This document shows positions 1-6,168 of a stretch of 11,975 nucleotides of DNA, piece by piece. The first letter of the stretch is position 1. Each line of letters starts with the position of its first letter. The translations under genes and the position numbers were made by a program. The notes under the pieces were generated by a model that ran no database searches, was not told the DNA's origin, and worked only from the letters and a program-made list of their open reading frames with translations. Source of the DNA: Verrucomicrobiota bacterium (GTDB lineage Bacteria; Verrucomicrobiota; Verrucomicrobiia; Limisphaerales; J093); contig JARYMD010000098.1 of NCBI GenBank assembly GCA_029907285.1, positions 1 to 11,975 on the forward strand. The letters run 5' to 3'.

Positions 1-564
1 CACGCACTGTACGCAGACGCACTGCTTGCGCGCGGCCACGCCAAATTCAAGCGCCGCCAACTCAATGAGGCTTTCAAAGATTACGTGATGGCTCTCGAGT
101 ACCCGTCGAATCTCGAGGTCGGACGCCCAAGACGCGACCGCAAAGCGGCGGAGGTTTTTTATTACGTAGGGTTGACACAGGAAGCTTTGAACGACGTCAC
201 AAGCGCGCGTGAATCGTTCGAGCGCTCGGTCACGCCGCGTGAGCGCAGTCCTTCTGAGGCGCAGTTTTACCAGGCAATGGCCCTGAAAAAGCTCGGCAAA
301 ACGAGCGATTCACAGGCCATATTCGAGGGACTGGTGCAGCATGGCGAATCACTGCTGAAAGCAGGTGATCAGCCAGACTATTTCGCCAAGTTCGGCGAGC
401 GACAGTCCGAACGAGTTCGACAGGCAAACGCGCATTACCTTGCTGCTCTTGGCAAACTTGGCATGGGCCGAACCGCCGAAGCCGAAGCCGATTTGGGGAA
501 AGCGATTGGGTTGCATCCGGGACACTTGGGCGCACTGGGCATGTTGAACCGTCCTCCGCTCTGA
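1..564 (+). CDS. TPR protein, C-terminal part (DUF5107-family type), cut by left edge
   Basis: The frame is open from base 1 to a TGA at 562-564, so the visible 187 residues are the C-terminal end of a longer protein. They form helical TPR-like repeats: one around 'AAEVFYYVGLTQEALNDV', one around 'AQFYQAMALKKLGKTSDSQ', and a last one around 'AHYLAALGKLGMGRTAEAE' that ends in 'AIGLHPGHLGAL'. The segment 'ALEYPSNLEVGRP' just before the first repeat resembles the signature I associate with the TPR part of DUF5107 proteins. Those are large proteins with an N-terminal beta-rich DUF5107 domain, common near carbohydrate-use genes in Bacteroidota and Verrucomicrobiota. Their biochemical role is not established; TPRs suggest protein binding. 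The DUF5107 domain itself would lie left of the window, so the family call is inference from the tail alone. The ATG at 85 is internal, not the real start. Confidence 0.7.
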   Translation, partial: HALYADALLARGHAKFKRRQLNEAFKDYVMALEYPSNLEVGRPRRDRKAAEVFYYVGLTQEALNDVTSARESFERSVTPRERSPSEAQFYQAMALKKLGKTSDSQAIFEGLVQHGESLLKAGDQPDYFAKFGERQSERVRQANAHYLAALGKLGMGRTAEAEADLGKAIGLHPGHLGALGMLNRPPL

Positions 565-711
565 CGCGAAATCTGGCGAGGCGCCACATCACACCGACGA
601 AGCGTGCGGTGCCATGATGCCGAATGGGTTTTCGCAGTTCTCGGCGTCCGGCCCGCCTCACCAGAATGCAGCCGAGCCGCGCTGCCGTGCGCCTTTTCTT
701 CCATCCAGTTG

Positions 712-735
712 CACTTTGCGGCAAAACGCAAAGTG
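712..735. repeat. Perfect 9-bp inverted repeat (hairpin)
   Basis: CACTTTGCG (712-720) and CGCAAAGTG (727-735) are exact reverse complements around the six-base loop GCAAAA. No T-run follows on either strand, so it is not a standard intrinsic terminator. It lies 148 bp after the TPR gene and 105 bp before the nitroreductase start. It could be a protein-binding site, an RNA 3'-end stabiliser, or one copy of a dispersed repeat. No second copy is evident in this window. Confidence 0.5.
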
Positions 736-823
736 AATGAGCGCCCGCCCTATCTTGCACACGGATTTGGCGGACAGACATTACGGCCCGCGCAGCTATC
801 GAGGTTTGCAGGTTTCAGTCATT

Positions 824-833
824 TGATTAATCA
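824..833. promoter_or_regulatory. 10-bp palindrome just upstream of the nitroreductase start
   Basis: TGATTAATCA is its own reverse complement and ends seven bases before the ATG at 841. Its position where a ribosome-binding site would sit suggests a possible operator for a dimeric regulator. It resembles half-sites of FNR/CRP-type boxes, but the spacing between half-sites is two bases rather than four, so it is not a canonical FNR site. The functional role is inferred only. Confidence 0.25.
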
Positions 834-840
834 TACTGCC

Positions 841-1356
841 ATGAACTTGTTCGAAGCAATTCATGCGCGACAGTCGGTGCGCGCTTATCTGCCAAGGGAG
901 ATCGACCAAGACGCGCTCCGGAAAATCTTCGATGCAATCAACCGGGCTCCTTCGGCAGGGAATCTCCAAGCTTATCGTGTCTGGGTGGTTCGCGACAGCG
1001 CCACAAAACTGAAACTGGCCAAAGCCGCTCTGGGGCAGGATTTCATGGCGGGCGCGCCGGTTGTTTTGGTGTTCTGTGCCGAGCCGGCAAGGGCAGGCCG
1101 ATACGGTGGGCGCGGCGCCGAGCTGTATTGCATTCAGGACGCCACCGTGGCGGTGGCTTACGCGCAACTGGCGGCTGCTGCTCTTGGCCTTGCCACATGC
1201 TGGATAGGCGCATTCGACGAAACAGAGGTTGCGCGCATACTCAAACTGCCGGCGGGACTGCGTCCAATCGCGATGCTGCCGATCGGCTATGGAGCAGAAA
1301 CGCCGCCGAGAACACCGCGCCGGCCGTTGTCGGAGATGATCGTTGAACACGCTTGA
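841..1356 (+). CDS. Nitroreductase-family FMN flavoprotein
   Basis: The protein is 171 residues, at the short end for the nitroreductase fold. The N-terminus 'MNLFEAIHARQSVRAYLPRE' matches the family pattern in which Arg10, Ser12 and Arg14 contact the FMN phosphate. 'RAPSAGNLQAYRVWVV' (35-50) is the second conserved FMN-binding block. The C-terminal 'ALGLATCWIGAFDETEV' (114-130) and 'LPIGYGAETPP' (146-156) are also typical. Members are usually homodimeric cytosolic flavoproteins that reduce nitroaromatics, quinones, flavins or enones with NAD(P)H. The physiological substrate cannot be read from sequence. The start at 841 is chosen because family similarity begins exactly there. No clear Shine-Dalgarno precedes it. 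The next gene starts 135 bp downstream on the same strand. Confidence 0.88.
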   Translation: MNLFEAIHARQSVRAYLPREIDQDALRKIFDAINRAPSAGNLQAYRVWVVRDSATKLKLAKAALGQDFMAGAPVVLVFCAEPARAGRYGGRGAELYCIQDATVAVAYAQLAAAALGLATCWIGAFDETEVARILKLPAGLRPIAMLPIGYGAETPPRTPRRPLSEMIVEHA

Positions 1357-1491
1357 GTCATGGGCCGGGTGTTTGGCGGGTTTTGTCGGAGCATTCTTCG
1401 AAAAGTGTGCTGGACAGCCAAGGATCAACATGCTGCCAGAACCGGCCCGGCCATGGCATATCCAACCGCTGAGACAAGGTTGTAGATTCTG

Positions 1492-2199
1492 ATGGGCCGC
1501 ATCCGACACGCTTTCGAAAATCAGTTTCGATCAATTCTGATCGGCATGGGCGCTCGTTGTCCGGACAAGGGTGTCAACTGGCTTTTGGCTAGAGCGGCAA
1601 AACTGGCCGCTGATGATTGCCTTTCGGAAACCGACGCGCTCGCCCATGTCGCAGAAACGTTGCTCGAAAAACATGCGCGGGCACCAACGGCCGGAACCCG
1701 CCATGCAGACAAACCGCAGGTTTTTTGGTGTGACGCGGGCCTGGGCGGACTTGCCAGATGGCTCAGAGCAGCCGGGTACGTTGCCCGATGGGAGGAAGCA
1801 ATTGACGATGCCGATTTGTTGGCTCGTGCAGAAAACGAGCATGCTGCAGTGATCAGCACTGACAGCCTGTTGCTCGAACGGCGGAATGTTGTTGACGGGC
1901 GCGTTCGCGTGTTCTGGGTGCCGCCCGCGTGCGGCGTGGCCGGTCAGATGCGGCTTGTGCTGCGGCGGTGGAATCTTGTTCCTCGTGAACCCCTTTGCAT
2001 GCTTTGTTCCGGCGTGCTTGACCGGGTCGATAAAGAATCTGTCCGCGACCGCATTCCGCCGCGCACATATCGATGGCTTGACGAGTATTACGTGTGCCGC
2101 GGTTGCGGCCGGCTTTTCTGGCGCGGAACACATTGGCAGCGCATTCGAAATCAACTTGAAAGGTTGTGTGGTGAAAAAGCCGCACCGGAAAGCAGCTGA
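1492..2199 (+). CDS. Mut7-C RNase-domain protein with C-terminal zinc ribbon
   Basis: The protein is 235 residues. Residues about 76-165 match the Mut7-C domain, a PIN-like nuclease fold. Candidate metal-binding acids are Asp81 in 'CDAGLGGLARWLRAAGY', Asp105/106/108 in 'IDDADLL', and Asp124 in 'ISTDSLLLERR'. Residues 169-205 carry two CxxC pairs (C169/C172 and C202/C205), followed by 'LFWRGTHWQRI', the usual zinc-ribbon end of this family. Many bacterial Mut7-C proteins have a ubiquitin/ThiS-like N-terminal domain. Here residues 1-70 are instead a mostly helical segment ('NWLLARAAKLAADDCLSETD') that I do not recognise. RNase activity is predicted for the family but the cellular target is unknown. 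ATG 1492 has a weak AAGG motif ending 12 bases upstream. The short gap to the nitroreductase allows, but does not prove, co-transcription. Confidence 0.85.
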   Translation: MGRIRHAFENQFRSILIGMGARCPDKGVNWLLARAAKLAADDCLSETDALAHVAETLLEKHARAPTAGTRHADKPQVFWCDAGLGGLARWLRAAGYVARWEEAIDDADLLARAENEHAAVISTDSLLLERRNVVDGRVRVFWVPPACGVAGQMRLVLRRWNLVPREPLCMLCSGVLDRVDKESVRDRIPPRTYRWLDEYYVCRGCGRLFWRGTHWQRIRNQLERLCGEKAAPESS

Positions 2200-2400
2200 A
2201 CCCATTACATCTTGAGCAGTGCATTCGGGTGCAGATGCGACTCGATAAGTTTGGTTGCCACAGCATGGGGGACATGAGAACCTGCGTTGCCAGCCACCGT
2301 GTGGGGCTTGCAGTCGCCTGCACGGGTTGCTGAAACCGCCGAAATAGTCGGTCGGCACGGCGATGGAAATGGATTGCGTGAGAGATTCAGTGAAACAAAC
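2200..2400. other. Intergenic leader before the large glycosidase
   Basis: This 201-bp gap must hold the promoter of the glycosidase gene, but I cannot point to convincing -35/-10 boxes. A short hairpin, TGCAG-TCGC-CTGCA, lies near 2310. On the minus strand the frame ending at 2205 reads like ordinary protein ('HAVATKLIESHLHPNALLKM' then stop) and may be the decayed tail of a lost gene. This is weak. Confidence 0.3.
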
Positions 2401-5400
2401 ATGAAAGTCGGCTGTGCCCTGCAAACTTGTGTTGTCCTCATGCTATGTGGAGCAGCGGCCACCGCCGCGGCCGATGACCTCTCATTCGGCGATCCTGCGA
2501 ACACGCCCTCGCCGCCTTCATGGGCAGTTGGTTTTCCCAGCCGTTCGCCGAATTTGGATGTTCTGCCCGGCTTTCAAAAACCGCCTCAAGGTTACGGCAT
2601 CGTGCCGTTTTACTGGTGGCTGGGTGACCCGTTAACCAAAGAGCGGCTTGCCTGGCAACTGGAACAGATGGCCGGCATGGGAGTTGCAGGCTACCAAATC
2701 AATTACGCGCACTCCGACAAGGGCGGACGAAGCTACGGGCTGACGCTCCCCAGCGAGCCGCCATTGTTTTCGGACGATTGGTGGGAATTGACCGGCTGGT
2801 TCATGCAGAAAGCGAAAGAACAGGGTGCCAGCATCAGTCTCAGCGATTACACGCTCGGCTTCGGCCAGGGCTGGTGTGTGGACGAAATCCTGCGCGAGCA
2901 CCCGGAGGTCATGGGCCAGCGATTGCGCATGGACAACGCCGGCAAAGTGACGGTTGAAACGGTGCCATGGTCGCTTAACCCAATGCACCCGATGTCCGGG
3001 AAATGGTATGCAGACAAATTCTTCGGCCAGTTTGAGCAGCGGTTCCCGGGCGAGGGCGGCAAGGGGTTGAATTTCTTTTTCTCCGACGAGCTGAGCTTTG
3101 GCGTGACCGGGCCGCTCTGGTCAGCACAATTTGCCGAGCAATTCAAGAATCGCAAAGGCTACGACATCACTCCAGAGCTGCAGGCACTGTTCAAGGACAT
3201 CGGCCCGCGCACACCAAAAATCCGGCTTGATTACAGCGATGTCATGGTGGCACTGAGCGAGCAGGGCTTTTTCAAGCCGGTGTTCGACTGGCACCAGCAG
3301 CGTGGCATGATCATGGGTTGCGACCACGGCGGGCGCGGGCGCGATGTTGTCGAGTTCGGCGATTATTTTCGCACCCAGCGCTGGAACCAGGGTCCCGGCG
3401 CCGACCAACCGGGTCTTGGCAAGGACCTGATTAAAGCCAAGGTCGCATCCTCTATTGCCCATCTCTACAAGCGCCCGCGCGTCTGGCTCGAAGGATTCTA
3501 CGGCAGTGGCTGGGGCACAACCTCCGCGGGTGTGGTGGACGCCACCTTTGCCAATTTTGTGATGGGATTTAATCTCCTTGGCTTGCACGGCATGTATTAC
3601 TCGACCCACGGCGGCTGGTGGGAATGGGCGCCGCCTGACAACACTTTCCGAATGCCCTATTGGAAACACCTGCGGGGCTTCATGGATTGCGTTCAGCGCC
3701 TGAGCTACGTGCTCAGCCAGGGCCACCACCGCTGCGACGTTGCCATCCTTTATCCGGTGGCGCCTGTTGAAGCCGGCATGGACGGCCCGCAATCGGTGCA
3801 AACCGCTTTCAGGACCGGCGAAGCGCTCTATGCAAAAGGAGTGGACTTCGATTTCATGGATTTCGAGTCACTGGGGCGCGCCAAGGTCGTCGGAAAGGAA
3901 CTGCACGTCTCCGGAGAAATCTACCGGGCGCTTGTGTTGCCAGCGATGAAGGCGGTGCGGTGGTCAACCATTCAAAAAGCGGCCGAGTTTGCGTGTTCCG
4001 GCGGCTTGGTCATCGCGGTGGGCGCACTGCCGGAAGCCAGCGACCGCGTCGGGCGTGACGATTCGCAACTTGATGCACTGGTGGAGCAGACCTTTGGCTT
4101 CAAGGCGGAAGCGCTTCCTTCTTCACAGGAAACGACTGCGGTGAAAGGGCAGTCAAGCGCCCATTTTGTGCAAAGCGCCGACCATGTGGTGAAACTTGTT
4201 GCCGGCGCCTTCCCGCGCGACTACGACGGGCCCGGCTTCATCCAGCACCGCAAAATTGGTTCGCGCGACCTCTACGCCATATACAACGCTCCAAAAGGCG
4301 CGACCTGCTGGTTTCGCGCCGTCGGGAAAGTTGAGCTGTGGCATCCATGGACCGGGGCGACGCGGCCCCTTGCCGTGGCAACGCAAACCGACCAGGGCAC
4401 CAGTTTGAAGCTCCCTCTCACCGAAAAGGAAATCCAGTTGATAGTGTTCAGCCCCGGGCAACCGATCCAGGAGGAATCTGAAATTGCAGGCGCCACATCT
4501 GAAATCCCGTTGGACGGTCCGTGGGAATTCGATCTCCAGCCCACGAGCGACAATCGATTTGGCGATTTTCACTGGCCGCCGACTGCGGCGAAGATCGGCC
4601 CGGAAATCCGTCAGCTTTGGTATTGCGAAGGGAACAACACCAACGGCTCTTGGCGCAAGGTCACCTGTTCGTTCGGCCCGCAGTTCATTCAATCCTCAGC
4701 TATGCCTCCTGGCGAGGACGCCAAACCCTACGAGTTTTCGTGGCGCTGGGGGATTGAGAACGACCCCGGCCACCAGGGCTACCACGGGTTGAAGGCGGAA
4801 ATGCACGATGAATTTCTTGCCATTGGCAAGGCCGTAACAGGCGCTGGTTATCTTCCCAACACCGTCAACTACGAGTCCGCAGGAACCCAATATTTTTCCA
4901 CGTCGGTCGTGGCCCCGCGGGACATGACCGCCTACGCGCCAACGGGAAGCATTCCACCGGCGAAGGTTTGGCTCAACGGTGAACTCATCACCGGGGCCGT
5001 CCTTCATCTCAAAGCCGGAGCCAACCCCCTGGTGCTGCAATACGACAAACCCGGCCGCACCTATTTTGTGGTTTCCACCGAGCCCGGGGAAACTGTGCCC
5101 GCAGAGCAGATTGCCACTTTTCGCGACAGCCTTTGGTACAAGCATCCCTACGGTCCGCCCAAATTGGAACCGATGACCGCAGTGGCCGAAGGCCAGACCT
5201 CGGTCAGCCAGCCGAAATTCCGCCACAGCGATTTGGCCATGAGCTGGTGGACAAACAAGGCTGTGCTGCCATTCGATGTCCGGCCCAACGAAACCATGCC
5301 AGTTGGCTGGTATCGTTTTGTGTCACCCCCGGGATTTCGTGGGATGACGATCAAGGCCCATGGCAAGGTGCAAGCATGGGCTGGCGATGAGGCAATGACA

Positions 5401-5880
5401 GATTCCGGCGGCGGAAAGTTCACCGCAGCACGGCGCTCTGCCGTGCCAGTCACGGTGCTTCTGCGATTGGAGCATGAACGCGGCCGCTATGCTGGCGCAG
5501 CGTTCGACGACTTCATTCAACTCGATTGCGGTTCCGGGCAGATTGAGGCCGGCGACTGGTCAAAGAACGAAGGTCTGCTGAGCTATTCCGGCGGCGTGTG
5601 GTATCGGAAAACGGTGTCAATTCCCGCCGCCAGGCAGGTGACGCTCAATCTTGGCGATGTGGTCGCGTCTGCAGAGGTGCGCGTCAACGGCCGCATTGCG
5701 GGCGTCAAGGTCGCGCCGCCTTGGACATTCGACATCACACCGCTGGTCAAGCCCGGCGCGAACCGCATTGAAGTGTTGGTATGCAACACACTGGCCAATC
5801 ATTACACCACCGTGCCTACCCGGTATCGGGGCAGCACTGTTTCCGGTCTGCTGGGACCGGCAAAGATTGAACTGCGGTGA
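2401..5880 (+). CDS. Secreted glycoside hydrolase, GH106-like (putative alpha-L-rhamnosidase)
   Basis: The protein is about 1,159 residues. ATG 2401 is chosen because it opens a clear signal peptide: 'MKVGCALQ', a hydrophobic core, then 'AAATAAADD', with probable cleavage near residues 22-25. The frame stays open back to 2287, but that extension would bury the signal. Mature residues about 60-440 resemble the GH106 catalytic region: 'YGIVPFYWWLGDPLTKERL' from Tyr65, 'NFFFSDELSFG' with Glu230, and 'RVWLEGFYGSGWG' with Glu364. The two glutamates are candidate catalytic acids by position (inference). Residues about 444-570 ('CDVAILYPVAPVEAG') look like the Rossmann/GATase-like domain of many such enzymes. 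'IPLDGPWEFDL' (702-712) starts a GH2-type beta-sandwich. The C-terminal block from about 1061 ('YSGGVWYRKTVSI', 'FDITPLVKPGANRIEV') is a galactose-binding-like jelly roll. It likely acts outside the cytoplasm on rhamnose-containing plant or algal polysaccharide. The family placement is firmer than the substrate. Confidence 0.8.
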   Translation: MKVGCALQTCVVLMLCGAAATAAADDLSFGDPANTPSPPSWAVGFPSRSPNLDVLPGFQKPPQGYGIVPFYWWLGDPLTKERLAWQLEQMAGMGVAGYQINYAHSDKGGRSYGLTLPSEPPLFSDDWWELTGWFMQKAKEQGASISLSDYTLGFGQGWCVDEILREHPEVMGQRLRMDNAGKVTVETVPWSLNPMHPMSGKWYADKFFGQFEQRFPGEGGKGLNFFFSDELSFGVTGPLWSAQFAEQFKNRKGYDITPELQALFKDIGPRTPKIRLDYSDVMVALSEQGFFKPVFDWHQQRGMIMGCDHGGRGRDVVEFGDYFRTQRWNQGPGADQPGLGKDLIKAKVASSIAHLYKRPRVWLEGFYGSGWGTTSAGVVDATFANFVMGFNLLGLHGMYYSTHGGWWEWAPPDNTFRMPYWKHLRGFMDCVQRLSYVLSQGHHRCDVAILYPVAPVEAGMDGPQSVQTAFRTGEALYAKGVDFDFMDFESLGRAKVVGKELHVSGEIYRALVLPAMKAVRWSTIQKAAEFACSGGLVIAVGALPEASDRVGRDDSQLDALVEQTFGFKAEALPSSQETTAVKGQSSAHFVQSADHVVKLVAGAFPRDYDGPGFIQHRKIGSRDLYAIYNAPKGATCWFRAVGKVELWHPWTGATRPLAVATQTDQGTSLKLPLTEKEIQLIVFSPGQPIQEESEIAGATSEIPLDGPWEFDLQPTSDNRFGDFHWPPTAAKIGPEIRQLWYCEGNNTNGSWRKVTCSFGPQFIQSSAMPPGEDAKPYEFSWRWGIENDPGHQGYHGLKAEMHDEFLAIGKAVTGAGYLPNTVNYESAGTQYFSTSVVAPRDMTAYAPTGSIPPAKVWLNGELITGAVLHLKAGANPLVLQYDKPGRTYFVVSTEPGETVPAEQIATFRDSLWYKHPYGPPKLEPMTAVAEGQTSVSQPKFRHSDLAMSWWTNKAVLPFDVRPNETMPVGWYRFVSPPGFRGMTIKAHGKVQAWAGDEAMTDSGGGKFTAARRSAVPVTVLLRLEHERGRYAGAAFDDFIQLDCGSGQIEAGDWSKNEGLLSYSGGVWYRKTVSIPAARQVTLNLGDVVASAEVRVNGRIAGVKVAPPWTFDITPLVKPGANRIEVLVCNTLANHYTTVPTRYRGSTVSGLLGPAKIELR

Positions 5881-6061
5881 ACCCTTGCACCAAGTTCCCT
5901 CGCCCGGCGATCTCAACGGCCACATCCGCGGAATCACCCATTCCTTGAGGCCGGTGAGATTTCCGGGCTGGATAGCGCCGTGTTATCGACCCGTTGGAAT
6001 TTCCGGGCCAGGCTCTGAATAGAAAAGAGTGGAGTTTGTTCGGGGCTGTGCGACGTTGCGT
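5881..6061. other. Convergent intergenic region
   Basis: The plus-strand glycosidase and the minus-strand tRNA-His gene converge across these 181 bp. I find no strong GC hairpin followed by a T-run for either direction. A 10-bp direct repeat, ATTTCCGGGC, occurs at 5959-5968 and 5999-6008. A T-rich stretch on the minus strand near 6020-6035 follows the tRNA and could aid termination, but it has no stem. Confidence 0.4.
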
Positions 6062-6140
6062 TGGGGTGGCTGACGGGATTTGAACCCGCGACAGCCAGAT
6101 CCACAATCTGGAGCTCTAACCAGTCTGAGCTACAGCCACC
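6062..6140 (-). tRNA. tRNA-His (anticodon GTG), CCA encoded
   Basis: The minus strand folds into a full cloverleaf. The acceptor stem GTGGCTG/CAGCCAC (6133-6139 with 6066-6072) has the extra encoded G at -1 (6140) facing C73 (6065), the identity mark of tRNA-His. The D stem is GCTC/GAGC. The anticodon stem is CCAGA/TCTGG with loop TTGTGGA, giving anticodon GTG and G at position 37. The T arm is GCGGG-TTCAAAT-CCCGT, with one G-T pair. The 3' CCA is encoded at 6062-6064. The gene starts 28 bp after the rlmN stop on the same strand and may be processed from that transcript. Confidence 0.97.
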
Positions 6141-6168
6141 ACGCTGGTGAAAAACTACCAGAGGCGAT

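Larger units (their letters stand above)
565..840. other. Intergenic gap with an inverted repeat and a palindrome
   Basis: This 276-bp gap separates the TPR protein from the nitroreductase. The plus-strand frame of the nitroreductase stays open back to an ATG at 604, but the extra 79 residues look nothing like a nitroreductase and I treat them as non-coding. The gap holds a 9-bp-stem inverted repeat (712-735) and a 10-bp palindrome (824-833). I see no convincing sigma-70 promoter and no T-tract terminator. Confidence 0.5.

Noticed and set aside
824..833. FNR-type binding site
   Set aside because: The half-sites TTGAT and ATCA are separated by two bases instead of the four in the canonical box, and the right half is incomplete.
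604..840. Longer nitroreductase starting at ATG 604
   Set aside because: The 79 extra residues lack any nitroreductase similarity and cover an inverted repeat and a palindrome. Family similarity begins exactly at ATG 841.
1359..1455. Imperfect inverted repeat CATGGGCCGGG / CCCGGCCATGG flanking the gap before the Mut7-C gene
   Set aside because: Pairing needs a bulge and a loop of about 70 bases, which is expected by chance in GC-rich sequence.
2287..2400. Longer glycosidase starting at ATG 2287
   Set aside because: It would place 38 unrelated residues ahead of a clear signal peptide that begins at ATG 2401.
3121..3801. Open frame of 226 codons on the minus strand
   Set aside because: It is antisense to the glycosidase catalytic region and has no recognisable domain.
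5959..6008. Direct repeat ATTTCCGGGC, two copies 40 bp apart, as a possible attachment site or array
   Set aside because: Only two short copies exist, with no integrase or mobile gene nearby and no overlap with the tRNA end. It is too short to mean much.
6141..6168. Terminator between rlmN and tRNA-His
   Set aside because: The best hairpin has a 5-bp stem (CTGGT/ACCAG) with its T-run in the loop rather than after the stem.
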